Below are positions 37,821 to 46,515 of a stretch of 64,000 nucleotides of DNA, one piece after another. The notes under the pieces are model-generated. The model searched no databases, was not told the DNA's origin, and saw only the letters and a program-made list of their open reading frames with translations. A program made the translations under genes and the position numbers. How positions within the stretch are numbered: the stretch's first letter is position 1; each line of letters starts with the position of its first letter. The DNA comes from Flavobacteriales bacterium (GTDB taxonomy: Bacteria > Bacteroidota > Bacteroidia > Flavobacteriales_E > Vicingaceae). Location: NCBI GenBank assembly GCA_013359255.1, contig JABWCF010000013.1:1-64000 (forward strand). The letters are read 5' to 3'.

Positions 37821-38165
37821 ATGGATATCTTCATTTCTGCAATCATACTACTTATTTCAATATTTCTGATTTTAGTTGTGTTAGTTCAAAACCCAAAGGG
37901 AGGATTAGCTGCAAACTTTGCGTCTAGTAACCAAGTAATGGGAGTTAGAAAAACAGCCGATTTTTTAGAGAAAGCCACATGGACACTGGGTATTGCCTTA
38001 GTAGTATTAAGCATTGTATCGGCAGCCGTTCATCCAAAAAATGATGCTTCTAATCCTAACCAACAAGGCGAAGAATCGGCAATTCAAAAGCAAATAGACG
38101 AAGCCGAAAACCCAATTCAAGCTCCCCCTTCAATGCCGGAAGGAGTACCCACTCCTGAACAATAA
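37821..38165 (+). CDS. secG: Preprotein translocase subunit SecG
   Basis: A 114-residue inner-membrane protein with two helices (about 3-22 and 53-73) and the conserved cytosolic loop VQNPKGGLAANFASSNQVMG. SecG assists SecYE during export. The C-terminal tail is acidic and Pro-rich, as in other Bacteroidota. It is the last gene before the 189-base interval that carries the groES promoter. Confidence 0.92.
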   Translation: MDIFISAIILLISIFLILVVLVQNPKGGLAANFASSNQVMGVRKTADFLEKATWTLGIALVVLSIVSAAVHPKNDASNPNQQGEESAIQKQIDEAENPIQAPPSMPEGVPTPEQ

Positions 38166-38222
38166 AAGCAGGAAACATAAGTGAATATCCATACTTCAAA
38201 GAAATGTGGATGCAAATACAAA

Positions 38223-38316
38223 ATGTCAGCGTGGCATATATTATCTGTCATTTTTTTAAATAAAATGAATTTTTGACTGAAAAAAAAACAAAAATCAAAA
38301 TGGCACAAATGCTGCA
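38223..38316 (+). promoter_or_regulatory. Sigma-54 promoter of groESL, with possible upstream activator palindrome
   Basis: TGGCAC (38301-38306), five bases, then CTGCA (38312-38316) matches the sigma-54 -24/-12 consensus TGGCAC-N5-TTGCA at all but one position. The GG and GC doublets have the required spacing. Transcription would start near 38327, 28 bases before the groES ATG. An imperfect palindrome, ATGTCA-GCG-TGGCAT (38223-38237), lies 64 bases upstream of the -24 box and could be the activator site. No CIRCE element is present. Promoter use is inferred from the match only. Confidence 0.7.
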
Positions 38317-38354
38317 CGAAGCAGTGCATTAAACTTTAAAAAAATAAATTCAAT

Positions 38355-38633
38355 ATGGCAAAAATTAATTTTAAACCCAACGAAGACCGCGTGCTTGTTG
38401 AACCTGCAGCACCCGAAACACAAACCAGCTCCGGCATTATTATACCCGACACAGCAAAAGAAAAACCACAAAAAGGGAAAGTAATAGCTGTTGGAGAAGG
38501 ACTAAAAGACAAACCGGTTACAGTAAAAGTAGGCGATAGTGTATTGTACGGAAAATATTCAGGAACCGAAATTACCATTGACGGCACAGAATACCTTATC
38601 ATGCGCAACTCCGATATTTTCGGAACTATTTAA
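38355..38633 (+). CDS. groES: Co-chaperonin GroES
   Basis: The 92-residue lid of the GroEL chamber. It shows the N-terminal NFKPNEDRVLVEP, the mobile loop ETQTSSGIIIPDTAKEKPQ and KVGDSVLYGKYSGTEI. groEL follows after 27 bases. A sigma-54-like promoter precedes it (38301-38316). Confidence 0.97.
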   Translation: MAKINFKPNEDRVLVEPAAPETQTSSGIIIPDTAKEKPQKGKVIAVGEGLKDKPVTVKVGDSVLYGKYSGTEITIDGTEYLIMRNSDIFGTI

Positions 38634-38660
38634 AAACAAACCCTAAAAAAAATTAATAAT

Positions 38661-40292
38661 ATGGCAACAAAAGAAATCAGCTACAACTTAGAAGCACGCG
38701 ATGCACTTAAAAAAGGTGTAGACAAATTAGCTAATGCAGTAAAAGTAACATTAGGTCCAAAAGGCAGAAATGTAATTATTGAGAAAAAATACGGAGCCCC
38801 CTCTTTAACCAAAGACGGAGTTACCGTTGCAAAAGAAATTGAACTAGACCACCCCGTTGAAAACATGGGAGCCCAAATGGTGAAAGAAGTAGCCTCTAGA
38901 ACAGCCGATGACGCTGGTGACGGAACTACAACTGCTACTATTTTAGCTCAATCTATCATTACCACCGGTTTAAAAAATGTGGCAGCAGGTGCTAATCCTA
39001 TGGATTTAAAAAGAGGTATAGACAAAGCTACAAGTGTAGTGGTTGAAGACCTTGCAAAACAATCTCAAAAAGTAGGTGACGACAATAAAAAAATTGAGCA
39101 GGTAGCCACCATCTCTGCAAATAACGATGCTACCATAGGTAAACTAATTGCCGAGGCTATGGCCAAAGTAGGCAAAGAAGGTGTAATTACCGTAGAAGAA
39201 GCAAAAAGCACAGAAACTGAAGTAAAAACGGTAGAAGGAATGCAGTTCGACAGAGGATACCTTTCTCCCTACTTCGTTACCAATCCGGAAAAAATGGAGG
39301 CCGAATTGGACAACCCTTACATCTTAATTTACGATAAAAAAATATCCACCATGAAAGACCTGCTTCCTGTATTGGAAAAAGTAGTTCAAACAGGTCGCCC
39401 TCTACTTATCATTTCCGAAGAAGTAGATGGAGAAGCGCTAGCCACATTAGTAGTAAACAAAATCCGTGGCTCATTAAAAGTAGCTGCCGTTAAAGCACCA
39501 GGCTTTGGCGACCGCAGAAAAGAAATGCTTCAGGATATTGCCGTTCTTACCGGAGGCACTGTTGTTTCGGAAGAAAGAGGATATAAATTAGAAAATGTTG
39601 ACCTAAGTTATCTTGGACAATCTGAAAAAGTAAGCATTGATAAAGACAACACAACCATCGTAAACGGACTTGGTAAAAAAGACGAAATTAAAGCTCGAGT
39701 AAACCAAATTAAAGCACAAATAGAAACCACCACTTCCGATTACGATAAAGAAAAACTACAAGAACGCCTTGCAAAATTAGCAGGTGGAGTAGCCGTTTTA
39801 TACGTAGGTGCTGCCAGCGAAGTAGAAATGAAAGAAAAGAAAGACCGCGTGGACGATGCCTTGCATGCAACCCGTGCAGCCGTTGAAGAAGGAATTATTC
39901 CCGGAGGTGGTACAGGTTTTATTCGTGCTTTAAAATCGCTTGAAAAATTAAAAGGCGAAAACGAAGATGAACAAACAGGAATCAATATTATAAAAAGAGC
40001 CATTGAAGAACCTCTTAGACAAATTGTGGCAAATGCCGGTGGCGAAGGTTCCATTATTGTTCAAAAAGTAAAAGAAGGAAAAGCCGATTTTGGATACAAT
40101 GCCCGCACCGAAACTTTTGAAAATCTTTTTGAAGCAGGTGTAATAGACCCCACCAAGGTTGCCCGTGTTGCTCTGCAAAATGCAGCTTCTATTGCTAGCA
40201 TGTTGCTTACTACCGAATGTGTAATTTCCGAAGTAAAAGAAAAAGAAAAAGCAATGCCTGCAATGCCCGGGGGTATGGACGGAATGATGTAA
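38661..40292 (+). CDS. groEL: Chaperonin GroEL
   Basis: A 543-residue ATP-driven folding chaperone forming two seven-membered rings. Motifs: [24 protein letters not shown] (nucleotide site), the [26 protein letters not shown] stretch (in parts), and EEGIIPGGG. The C-terminus ends in [12 protein letters not shown], the usual Gly-Met tail. A strong terminator follows 19 bases after the stop, closing the operon. Confidence 0.98.
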   Translation: MATKEISYNLEARDALKKGVDKLANAVKVTLGPKGRNVIIEKKYGAPSLTKDGVTVAKEIELDHPVENMGAQMVKEVASRTADDAGDGTTTATILAQSIITTGLKNVAAGANPMDLKRGIDKATSVVVEDLAKQSQKVGDDNKKIEQVATISANNDATIGKLIAEAMAKVGKEGVITVEEAKSTETEVKTVEGMQFDRGYLSPYFVTNPEKMEAELDNPYILIYDKKISTMKDLLPVLEKVVQTGRPLLIISEEVDGEALATLVVNKIRGSLKVAAVKAPGFGDRRKEMLQDIAVLTGGTVVSEERGYKLENVDLSYLGQSEKVSIDKDNTTIVNGLGKKDEIKARVNQIKAQIETTTSDYDKEKLQERLAKLAGGVAVLYVGAASEVEMKEKKDRVDDALHATRAAVEEGIIPGGGTGFIRALKSLEKLKGENEDEQTGINIIKRAIEEPLRQIVANAGGEGSIIVQKVKEGKADFGYNARTETFENLFEAGVIDPTKVARVALQNAASIASMLLTTECVISEVKEKEKAMPAMPGGMDGMM

Positions 40293-40311
40293 TACATCTA
40301 TTGAATCAAAT

Positions 40312-40344
40312 AAAAAATGCCTGCGTTACACGCAGGCATTTTTT
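40312..40344 (+). terminator. Rho-independent terminator of groESL
   Basis: A perfect 14-bp stem (40312-40325 with 40331-40344) around a five-base loop TTACA, ending in six T. Confidence 0.92.
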
Positions 40345-40484
40345 ATTTGTAACCTCTTACTTAAATAAATCTTTTATCTACTGCTCTTCGAATTTACTCA
40401 AAAACCTACTCTGTCAATTTTTATTATTTTTGAAAAAAAACAGTTTATCTTCACTTTCCTTCTAACCACTATGCCCTTCTAAAA

Positions 40485-41981
40485 ATGAAAAAAATATTTC
40501 CTTATTTCATTTTAATGGTTGCCTTTACCGAAGGAGCCAATTTAATGGCCGTAGAGTTGGGGGCTGCCAAATTACTCGCTCCATACTTTGGAACTTCTCT
40601 GTATGCATGGGCAGCCACCTTAGGCGTTACCTTGCTGGCTTTAATGTGTGGTTATTTTGCCGGAGGTATTCTTTCTTCAAAACATTACTCGGAAAAAAAA
40701 CTCCCTCTTGTCTTATTTATCGCTTCTTGTTTTATTTGTTTGACACCGGTTTTAGCCAACTTTTTTTTACAAAAATTATACCTGCTCCCTGTTCAACTTG
40801 GTTCCACTTTAGGATTAATTTGCTATGCTTTTTTGCCTCTTTTTTTTCTAGCACTCTCCTCTCCCCTAATGATTCAATCTTATTTACCTAACACAACATC
40901 TGCCGGAAGTGCAGCTGGTTCTGTTTACGCCATTTCTACACTAGGTGGAATATTTGCTACTTTCTTTTGCGGATTCTACACCCTCCCTACCATAGGAATA
41001 GCAAATACGTTGCTCGTTTTTTCTCTTTCTCTTTTTTTACTTTCTTTTTTATTCATTTCGTACCAATCTAAAATATGGGGTATCCTGTTTATTATTTTAT
41101 ACAGCTTATGTACATTTTTTGCAGACGAATTCAAGGACGATAAAAACGCACTTTATCATTCCGAAGGTATTCTGGGAGAGATTGAAGTACATGACGACTC
41201 GTATTTCTCATTTATAAAAAATAAATGGATAGACGGACGCTCCCTAATGGTAAACGGCACAGGACAAAGCATAGCCGATAAAAGCGCCCAACCTTTATAC
41301 ACCTGGCACTACGTTGAAGTAGCCAAACAAGTAGCCCAAGAATACAAAAACAAAAAATGTTTGCTTTTAGGTATGGGAGCGGGTATTGTAGCTAAAGAGT
41401 TTGCCACATACGGTTTAACAATTACAGCGGTAGAGTTAGATGCCAGAATACCCGAAATTGCCGAAAAATACTTTATCGGAAAAAATGATTTCCACACGGT
41501 AGTAGATGATGCCAGGCATTTTATAAATTCAACGAATGAGATGTTCGACTTTATTTTTATTGATTTATTTTTTAGCGAAACACCTCCTGCTCATGTTTTA
41601 ACTTTTCAATCGTTTAGTAAAATAAAAAACCTGCTTCACACCAACGGTTCCCTTCTTATCAATCTTTATGGTTTTAGTTCCGGAAAAAATGCCCGTCCGC
41701 TATACAGCATATACAATACGCTTATACAATGCGGATTTTCTGTACAAACTATTGCTACTAAAGGAAAAGAGGCTCAACGCAATCTATTGCTACTGGCCTC
41801 TGTAAACAACAAAAAAGTTGAAATAAAAACAAATACCGAAAGTTATTACCTATTACCTTTTGAAAGCAACAAAAAATTTCCGGTGCTTACCGATGATATA
41901 AACCCTCTTGAAGTTTACTTTCTTAAACCCGCATCGGTATGGAGAAGTGGGTGGAATAAATTATTAAGTGAAAAAAAATAA
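40485..41981 (+). CDS. Membrane-bound spermidine-synthase-like protein
   Basis: A 498-residue fusion of a membrane region and a SAM-binding domain. The first 210 residues hold about six to seven hydrophobic helices (GANLMAVELGAAKLLAPYFG opening, as in fused transporter/spermidine synthase proteins). The cytosolic part (about 225-480) has the Rossmann motif CLLLGMGAGIVAKEF, the acidic AVELDARI, VVDDARHF and FDFIFIDLF, matching spermidine synthase folds. Which aminopropyl or methyl transfer it performs is unknown. Convergent with yidC, three bases apart. Confidence 0.82.
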   Translation: MKKIFPYFILMVAFTEGANLMAVELGAAKLLAPYFGTSLYAWAATLGVTLLALMCGYFAGGILSSKHYSEKKLPLVLFIASCFICLTPVLANFFLQKLYLLPVQLGSTLGLICYAFLPLFFLALSSPLMIQSYLPNTTSAGSAAGSVYAISTLGGIFATFFCGFYTLPTIGIANTLLVFSLSLFLLSFLFISYQSKIWGILFIILYSLCTFFADEFKDDKNALYHSEGILGEIEVHDDSYFSFIKNKWIDGRSLMVNGTGQSIADKSAQPLYTWHYVEVAKQVAQEYKNKKCLLLGMGAGIVAKEFATYGLTITAVELDARIPEIAEKYFIGKNDFHTVVDDARHFINSTNEMFDFIFIDLFFSETPPAHVLTFQSFSKIKNLLHTNGSLLINLYGFSSGKNARPLYSIYNTLIQCGFSVQTIATKGKEAQRNLLLLASVNNKKVEIKTNTESYYLLPFESNKKFPVLTDDINPLEVYFLKPASVWRSGWNKLLSEKK

Positions 41982-41984
41982 ATG

Positions 41985-43892
41985 CTATTTCTTTTTTCCT
42001 AAGGATCGTTGTTTGGCCATATCTTCCAGCCTTTGCTGGAATTGTGATTTTTTAACCGGTTTCTTTTTATTTTCCTGAATTTGTTTATGAATGGCCGCTT
42101 CATTAATTACCCATTTACGTATAGCCCAGGTTTGGCCTATGGTAATTAGGTTGGCCACCAAATAATAATAACTTAAACCAGCCGAATAATTATTGAAAAA
42201 GAATAACATCATAAAAGGCATAATGTACATCATAATCCGCATCTGAACTGCCATGGGGTCTTTTGAGGTGGTATCAATTTGACCGGTAGCTTTAGAGTAA
42301 AAGAAAATAGAAATTGCCATAAGAATGGTAAATAAGCTAACGTGTTCGCCATAGAACGGAATAGAAAAAGGCAATTCCAGTACCGAATCGTAAGTTGATA
42401 AATCATCGGCCCATAAAAAACCTTGCTGACGCAATTCGATAGATGCCGGAAAAAAACGGAAAAGTGCAATTAAAATAGGCATTTGTAACAAAACAGGAAT
42501 ACATCCGGCAAAAGGATTTACCCCTGCCCGCTTGTACAATTCCATTACGGCCTGCTGTTTTTTTAATGGTTCCGATTTATGCTTTTCATTCAACTCTGCA
42601 ATTTCAGGTTTTAGCACCTTCATCTTTGCACTAGAAACAAAATTTCGGTAAGTAATCGGAGAAAGCAGCAGCTTTATAAAAATGGTAAGCAGCAATATAA
42701 TAATACCATAATTTAGATTAAAACTATCTAAAAAATTAAAAACCGGAATGACCAAATACTTATTTACCCAACCTAAAATTCCCCAACCCAGTGGTATTAA
42801 TTTTTCTAATCCTAAATTATAACTGCTTAATGTTTGATAGTGGTTTGGACCAAAATAAAACTGCATACCCAATACATCTTCCTCCTTGTGCTGATAAGGC
42901 AGAGAAAGGGAAGCTGTAAGTTGTTTTACATATTTTGATGCATTGAGTTTTTTAGTTTCAATAAATGCATCGGCTTTATCAAAATACGTATCGGAAATAA
43001 TAACTGCACTAAAAAACTGCTGCTTAAATGCTACCCATTTGGTACTTGCCTCTAAGGGATTTTTTTCATCTTTCATTTCATTGATGTAGTCGGCCACCTC
43101 CTCTTTATATTTAAAATAAACGGTGGTGGTATTCTGCTGATTTTCTATGGTTTTTTCCTGATTGGGCGAATTAATCCACCAGTTTAAGTAACATAAATCT
43201 GTTCTCGGAGAAACCACATCATTCATTCCAACCATTCGCACATCAAAATCTACCATGTAGCTGTTGCCTTTCAGTGTGTATATAAACTCTATGTACTTTT
43301 CCGGCTGGTTACTTGGTAATTTTAATACTAGCACAGCCGAATCTTTTTCGCCCGAAACCCTTATATTTTGAGTTGTTGAAGGTTCAAAAAACAATTCAGC
43401 AGTATGAATATCCTTATTATCGGTTGTAAAAAAATTGAAATTGAAAAAAGAAGAATCCTTATCAAATAATACCAATGGTTCTTTATAATAGGTTTGGTAC
43501 TCTTTTAGCATTACCGTAGTAATTCGGGCTCCTTTAGTAGATATCTGAAAACTGATTTTTTCATTTTCCAGCGAAATAATTTCTTCTTTTCCGTTTGCCA
43601 CACCCGAAAAAACACCGTGTTTAGAAAGCAATAAAGCGTTTTGAACGGAATCGTTTTCAATGGGTTTTAAAAGGGTATCGGTAACAGAAAGTTCAGAAGA
43701 ATCTGTATGTAGCGTATCGGTTGTAACATTAAAAACATCGGCAGCGTTAGTCTGTTTTTCCTTTTCTTTTAATTCCGCTTCCTTCTTTGCCTTTGCTTTT
43801 TCTATTTCTTCCTTTGATGGAGCATTGATGATCCCATAAGTAATAACAATTGCAGCAATTAGTATTAGCCCTATTATTCCGTTTCTATCCAT
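41985..43892 (-). CDS. yidC: Membrane protein insertase YidC
   Basis: A 635-residue inner-membrane insertase/chaperone. It has an N-terminal helix (MDRNGIIGLILIAAIVITYG), a charged linker, a large periplasmic beta-supersandwich domain (about 95-340) and the five-helix insertase core (about 370-600: LGWGILGWVNKYLVIPVF, SPITYRNFVSSAKMKVLKP, CIPVLLQMPILIALFRFFP). The C-terminus is Lys/Gln-rich. A -7 promoter box is present 29 bases upstream. Confidence 0.96.
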   Translation of the reverse strand: MDRNGIIGLILIAAIVITYGIINAPSKEEIEKAKAKKEAELKEKEKQTNAADVFNVTTDTLHTDSSELSVTDTLLKPIENDSVQNALLLSKHGVFSGVANGKEEIISLENEKISFQISTKGARITTVMLKEYQTYYKEPLVLFDKDSSFFNFNFFTTDNKDIHTAELFFEPSTTQNIRVSGEKDSAVLVLKLPSNQPEKYIEFIYTLKGNSYMVDFDVRMVGMNDVVSPRTDLCYLNWWINSPNQEKTIENQQNTTTVYFKYKEEVADYINEMKDEKNPLEASTKWVAFKQQFFSAVIISDTYFDKADAFIETKKLNASKYVKQLTASLSLPYQHKEEDVLGMQFYFGPNHYQTLSSYNLGLEKLIPLGWGILGWVNKYLVIPVFNFLDSFNLNYGIIILLLTIFIKLLLSPITYRNFVSSAKMKVLKPEIAELNEKHKSEPLKKQQAVMELYKRAGVNPFAGCIPVLLQMPILIALFRFFPASIELRQQGFLWADDLSTYDSVLELPFSIPFYGEHVSLFTILMAISIFFYSKATGQIDTTSKDPMAVQMRIMMYIMPFMMLFFFNNYSAGLSYYYLVANLITIGQTWAIRKWVINEAAIHKQIQENKKKPVKKSQFQQRLEDMAKQRSLGKKK

Positions 43893-43920
43893 TCTAAAAT
43901 AAAATTCATTTTTGAGTGGG

Positions 43921-43928
43921 CAAATATA
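43921..43928 (-). promoter_or_regulatory. Probable yidC -7 promoter element
   Basis: TATATTTG on the minus strand, matching TAnnTTTG, 28 bases before the yidC start. No convincing -33 TTTG at the usual distance. Confidence 0.5.
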
Positions 43929-43970
43929 GTATTTATGAAAGGAATTAAATGTGGTCTAAAAGTATTTTAC

Positions 43971-44003
43971 AAAAAAAGAGGCAGCTTAAAGCTGCCTCTT
44001 TTT
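43971..44003 (-). terminator. Terminator behind the orphan T9SS tail
   Basis: A 14-bp perfect stem (AAAAAGAGGCAGC arm at about 43972-43985 with GCTGCCTCTTTTT at 43991-44003) and A/T runs on both sides. It lies 12 bases past the stop of the minus-strand sorting-domain remnant at 44016 and upstream of yidC. Confidence 0.85.
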
Positions 44004-44015
44004 TATTAGAAAAAC

Positions 44016-44127
44016 CTACTTCTCCACTACCATTTTTTTAGTAGTGATTAGTTTACCATCAGCAATAAGGCTGTAGGTGTAAACGCCACTTTGTAAGTTT
44101 TCCTCAGCTGCCACCCGGTATAGCCAG
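44016..44127 (-). pseudogene. Orphan C-terminal tail of a T9SS type A sorting domain
   Basis: On the minus strand a frame closed by TAG (44016-44018) reads ENLQSGVYTYSLIADGKL then ITTKKMVVEK, which is the classic end of a type A sorting domain. Nothing upstream in this frame resembles a cargo protein: the tail begins at a run of ten G (minus strand; 44128-44137) that abuts the left REP of the transposase element. The rest of the gene is missing. The terminator that once served it is still in place. Confidence 0.75.
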
Positions 44128-44137
44128 CCCCCCCCCC

Positions 44138-44164
44138 GCTGCCGCAAGCGTCCCGCTTGTGGTA
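44138..44164 (+). repeat. Left REP sequence
   Basis: A 27-base sequence, GCTGCCGCAAGCG followed by TCCCGCTTGTGGTA. It contains an internal hairpin: CCGCAAGCG pairs with CGCTTGTGG (one G-T pair) around TCC. Its exact inverse occurs at 44746-44772. A run of ten C (44128-44137) adjoins it. Confidence 0.85.
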
Positions 44165-44174
44165 TCTATTAACT

Positions 44175-44720
44175 TTAAATCAAACATAAGTTTACTAAAC
44201 CTTTTTCATTACAAAAGTTTTTTGCACTACTATATTTCCAATCTTCTGGTTTTTCAACAAAACCCGAAACAACAGGGTTATTGTGAACATAATTAATTTT
44301 TTGTTCTATAACTTCATTACTCCATAACTCTATCGGCTTGTTGTGCTGTTGCCAAAACTGATTTTTTGTATTGTTAGCGTTTGCTGATGCCGCTTTTTTA
44401 AACGCATTTAACATCCATTCCTTTCTGCTTTCTTGTGGGTGGGTTGTTATTAATGATATTAATTCTTTTGCGGTAAACGATTTAAAATCTCGTATTAATT
44501 CTTCAGGCTTTTGCTGGGTTGACTTAAATATCAAATGTACATGACTAGTCATTAGACACCAAGCATAGATTTCCATTCCTTTTTTAGACACACAATAGTT
44601 TAAATTCTTTACGATGCAGTCTGAATAATCTTCTCTTACAAACACATCTATCCAAAATACTGTTGCAAAACTTATAAAATAAAGCCCTTCAGGGTTATGA
44701 AATTTGTAGTTTCTGCTCAT
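44175..44720 (-). CDS. REP-associated tyrosine transposase (RAYT, Y1_Tnp)
   Basis: A 181-residue HUH single-strand DNA transposase of the IS200/REP-associated class. The N-terminus reads GLYFISFATVFWIDVF, the metal-binding HUH motif is MTSHVHLIF, and the catalytic Tyr lies in KINYVHNNPVVSGF. WCLM before the HUH motif is typical. The gene is intact and flanked by inverted REPs. Such enzymes cleave and rejoin REP hairpins and are thought to spread them; most are vertically kept single-copy genes. Confidence 0.92.
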   Translation of the reverse strand: MSRNYKFHNPEGLYFISFATVFWIDVFVREDYSDCIVKNLNYCVSKKGMEIYAWCLMTSHVHLIFKSTQQKPEELIRDFKSFTAKELISLITTHPQESRKEWMLNAFKKAASANANNTKNQFWQQHNKPIELWSNEVIEQKINYVHNNPVVSGFVEKPEDWKYSSAKNFCNEKGLVNLCLI

Positions 44721-44733
44721 GTTGGCAAATGTA

Positions 44734-45463
44734 TTATTTTTTATTTACCACAAGCGGGACGCTTGCGGCAGCTGGGGCTTCTTTTTGTGTGTTACTATTT
44801 TTTATGATGTAAAAATATACTCCATCAGAACAAGTGCTACCGTTTGTAGTTTTGCCATTCCATGCAAAGTTGATTAGTTGGCTACGAACAATTTTGTTGC
44901 CCCAACGATTAAAAATAATTACTTCATAATCGGGTAAGTTGGGTAGCTTCCATTCATCGTTAATGCCATCTCCGTTTGGGGTAAATACATTAGGTGGGAG
45001 AAATTACTCGGTAATGTCGTAAGTATAAGCTGCATCTATAAAATAATAAGATACATAAGGTTTATATTCTTCTGTACTAAATCCATATCTTCTAAGGGTA
45101 TCAGTCTGGTTATTATCATTAAAGTTTCCAATGGTTATGTACTTTTCACCACCTTCAGCTATATAAACACCCTCTACATGCATCCAGTTAATGGTATCTG
45201 TAAAAAAGTTAGGATTTTTTAAAATTACTTGAGGTGTAACAGTTAACGCAGCTATGTTAAGGCTTGTAATAGGAGTAGTTGATAAATATGCACCAAATTC
45301 GTTTATCATTAAATCGGAATATTCAGCCAACGAAATGTACATAAGTGCCATTTGCACATTGGTTAAAATAATCGGATGTGCCATAAGTTGGGGCAGCCCA
45401 ACCTATGCAATTGGTTATTTCATAAGGAGTTTGGAAAGGAGAAGAATACTCGTCAGGGGGGAA
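44734..45463 (-). pseudogene. Decayed cargo gene with T9SS type B sorting domain
   Basis: Three pieces of one protein lie in order on the minus strand. Piece 1 (about 45463-45350) reads DEYSSPFQTPYEITNC then GWAAPTYGTSDYFNQC. Piece 2, in another frame (45384-45004), reads YISLAEYSDLMINEFGAYLS through YYFIDAAYTYDITE and ends in TAA. Piece 3, in the same frame after that stop (45003-44734), is a type B sorting domain: FLPPNVFTPNGDGINDEW, IIFNRWGNKIV, SDGVYFYIIK. The signal peptide is missing, a deletion with frameshift joins pieces 1 and 2, and a nonsense codon precedes piece 3. The last codons run through the right REP. Piece 2 alone could still be expressed as a 126-residue peptide but is not credible as a gene. 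Confidence 0.75.
44746..44772 (-). repeat. Right REP sequence
   Basis: The exact inverse of 44138-44164 (27 of 27 bases), with the same internal hairpin. On the minus strand it is read in frame at the end of the decayed type B sorting domain, giving AAASVPLVV before NKK and a stop. Confidence 0.85.
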
Positions 45464-45494
45464 TTATTAGTGATAAAAAATAGATTAAAAAATT

Positions 45495-45523
45495 AAGGGG
45501 CATCATAATAGATGCCCCTTTTT
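45495..45523 (-). terminator. Terminator of the DUF4476 gene
   Basis: A perfect 10-bp stem (45495-45504 with 45511-45520), loop of six, T-rich on both sides. It lies 20 bases past the stop of the minus-strand gene ending at 45543. Confidence 0.8.
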
Positions 45524-45542
45524 CCAATCGCCCTGGAAATTA

Positions 45543-46340
45543 TTAGCCATTGAATTGGCCAATAAAATGATTAAGTTCTGCAATGCTGCTGCTAAAACTA
45601 AATGTGTTGTTTACCATGTAATAATTTTCTTTATCTAAGGTGTAGGCGTATGCATATTTTGCAAAATCTAAGCGGGTAGATTCAAAACTTAGCATACCCA
45701 ACAACTCGTTTACCTGTGCTGTAGTTACCTGATTTGCCGCTACCGCTTGTTTCATTACGGTTAATCGGGTATTATCAAAACTAGTGTTTCCAATGGTTAA
45801 TTTTAACTGAGAGAATTGCTCGGGCAACATTCCATAGGAATAACCATACCCGCCACCATTGTAATAATTACTGCCACCATTGTTGTTATACTGGTAGTTT
45901 CCGTACGTGTTACCATATCCATTGTATTGGTTTCCGTTGTAGTTATTGTATTGCCAGTTGTTTCCGTATCCATTGCCATAATACTTGTGGTGGCAAGGCA
46001 TTAAAGATTCAACCACCAACTGTCCATTCGAGTTTACAAAAGCAAGCAACTTTGTGTTGGGTTGTATACTTACCCATCCGTTGTATACCATCTTTACGTT
46101 TCCACCGTATCCGTAAGGATTAATGAAGTTGCGAAAAACTTTTAATTGATGGTTTCCCGGACGTAAATTAGCCATGGAAAAATTGGTGGTAGGAGTAGAA
46201 AACGACTGATTGTTTACAACCAATGTAAACATTCCGTTATCCCAAAGGCGGATATTCAGCTCTGATTTACCTGCATGAGCCATTGCAGATTCGGCTAGTA
46301 TTGTAAAGCCTGCAACAAGGGTAAAAATTTTTGTTTTCAT
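45543..46340 (-). CDS. DUF4476 domain protein, exported
   Basis: A 265-residue protein. The start at 46340 gives a signal peptide (MKTKIFTLVAGFTILAESAMA); 19 further codons upstream are in frame but not signal-like. The first half is a beta domain (LNIRLWDNGMFTLVVNNQSF, GNHQLKVFRN). A Tyr/Asn/Gly-rich low-complexity linker covers about 120-180. The C-terminal DUF4476 domain (about 185-265) is helical, with DNTRLTVMKQAVAANQVTT and FESTRLDFAKYAY. The family is restricted mainly to Bacteroidota and its function is unknown. Confidence 0.88.
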   Translation of the reverse strand: MKTKIFTLVAGFTILAESAMAHAGKSELNIRLWDNGMFTLVVNNQSFSTPTTNFSMANLRPGNHQLKVFRNFINPYGYGGNVKMVYNGWVSIQPNTKLLAFVNSNGQLVVESLMPCHHKYYGNGYGNNWQYNNYNGNQYNGYGNTYGNYQYNNNGGSNYYNGGGYGYSYGMLPEQFSQLKLTIGNTSFDNTRLTVMKQAVAANQVTTAQVNELLGMLSFESTRLDFAKYAYAYTLDKENYYMVNNTFSFSSSIAELNHFIGQFNG

Positions 46341-46515
46341 AAGCGTTCCTCCGTTTTTTTTTATTATTTTAACGCAAGAAACCAAGTTGTGTGCCAAATT
46401 TATTTTAACAATAATTAACCCATGTTTACACTAATAAGTTTGGCATTTTCGTAATTTCACAAATCAAAATACACCTACGGTATAGTTATTGTTTTTTTTT
46501 AGCAAAATTTCAGAT

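Larger units (their letters stand above)
44138..44772. mobile_element. REP/RAYT element: transposase between inverted REP sequences
   Basis: Two identical 27-base REP sequences in inverted orientation (44138-44164 and 44746-44772) enclose a single gene for a tyrosine HUH transposase (44175-44720). This is the arrangement of REP-associated tyrosine transposase loci. GC-rich REPs stand out from the AT-rich surroundings. It sits within decayed T9SS cargo sequences on both sides. No target-site duplication is expected or seen. Confidence 0.8.

Noticed and set aside
38306-38330. CIRCE (HrcA) operator before groES
   Set aside because: The TGCAC-N6-GTGCA inverted repeat at 38313-38328 does not match the TTAGCACTC-N9-GAGTGCTAA element.
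45254-45496. Plus-strand 80-codon frame over the decayed cargo gene
   Set aside because: It is antisense to recognisable T9SS cargo sequence and has no protein-like pattern of its own.
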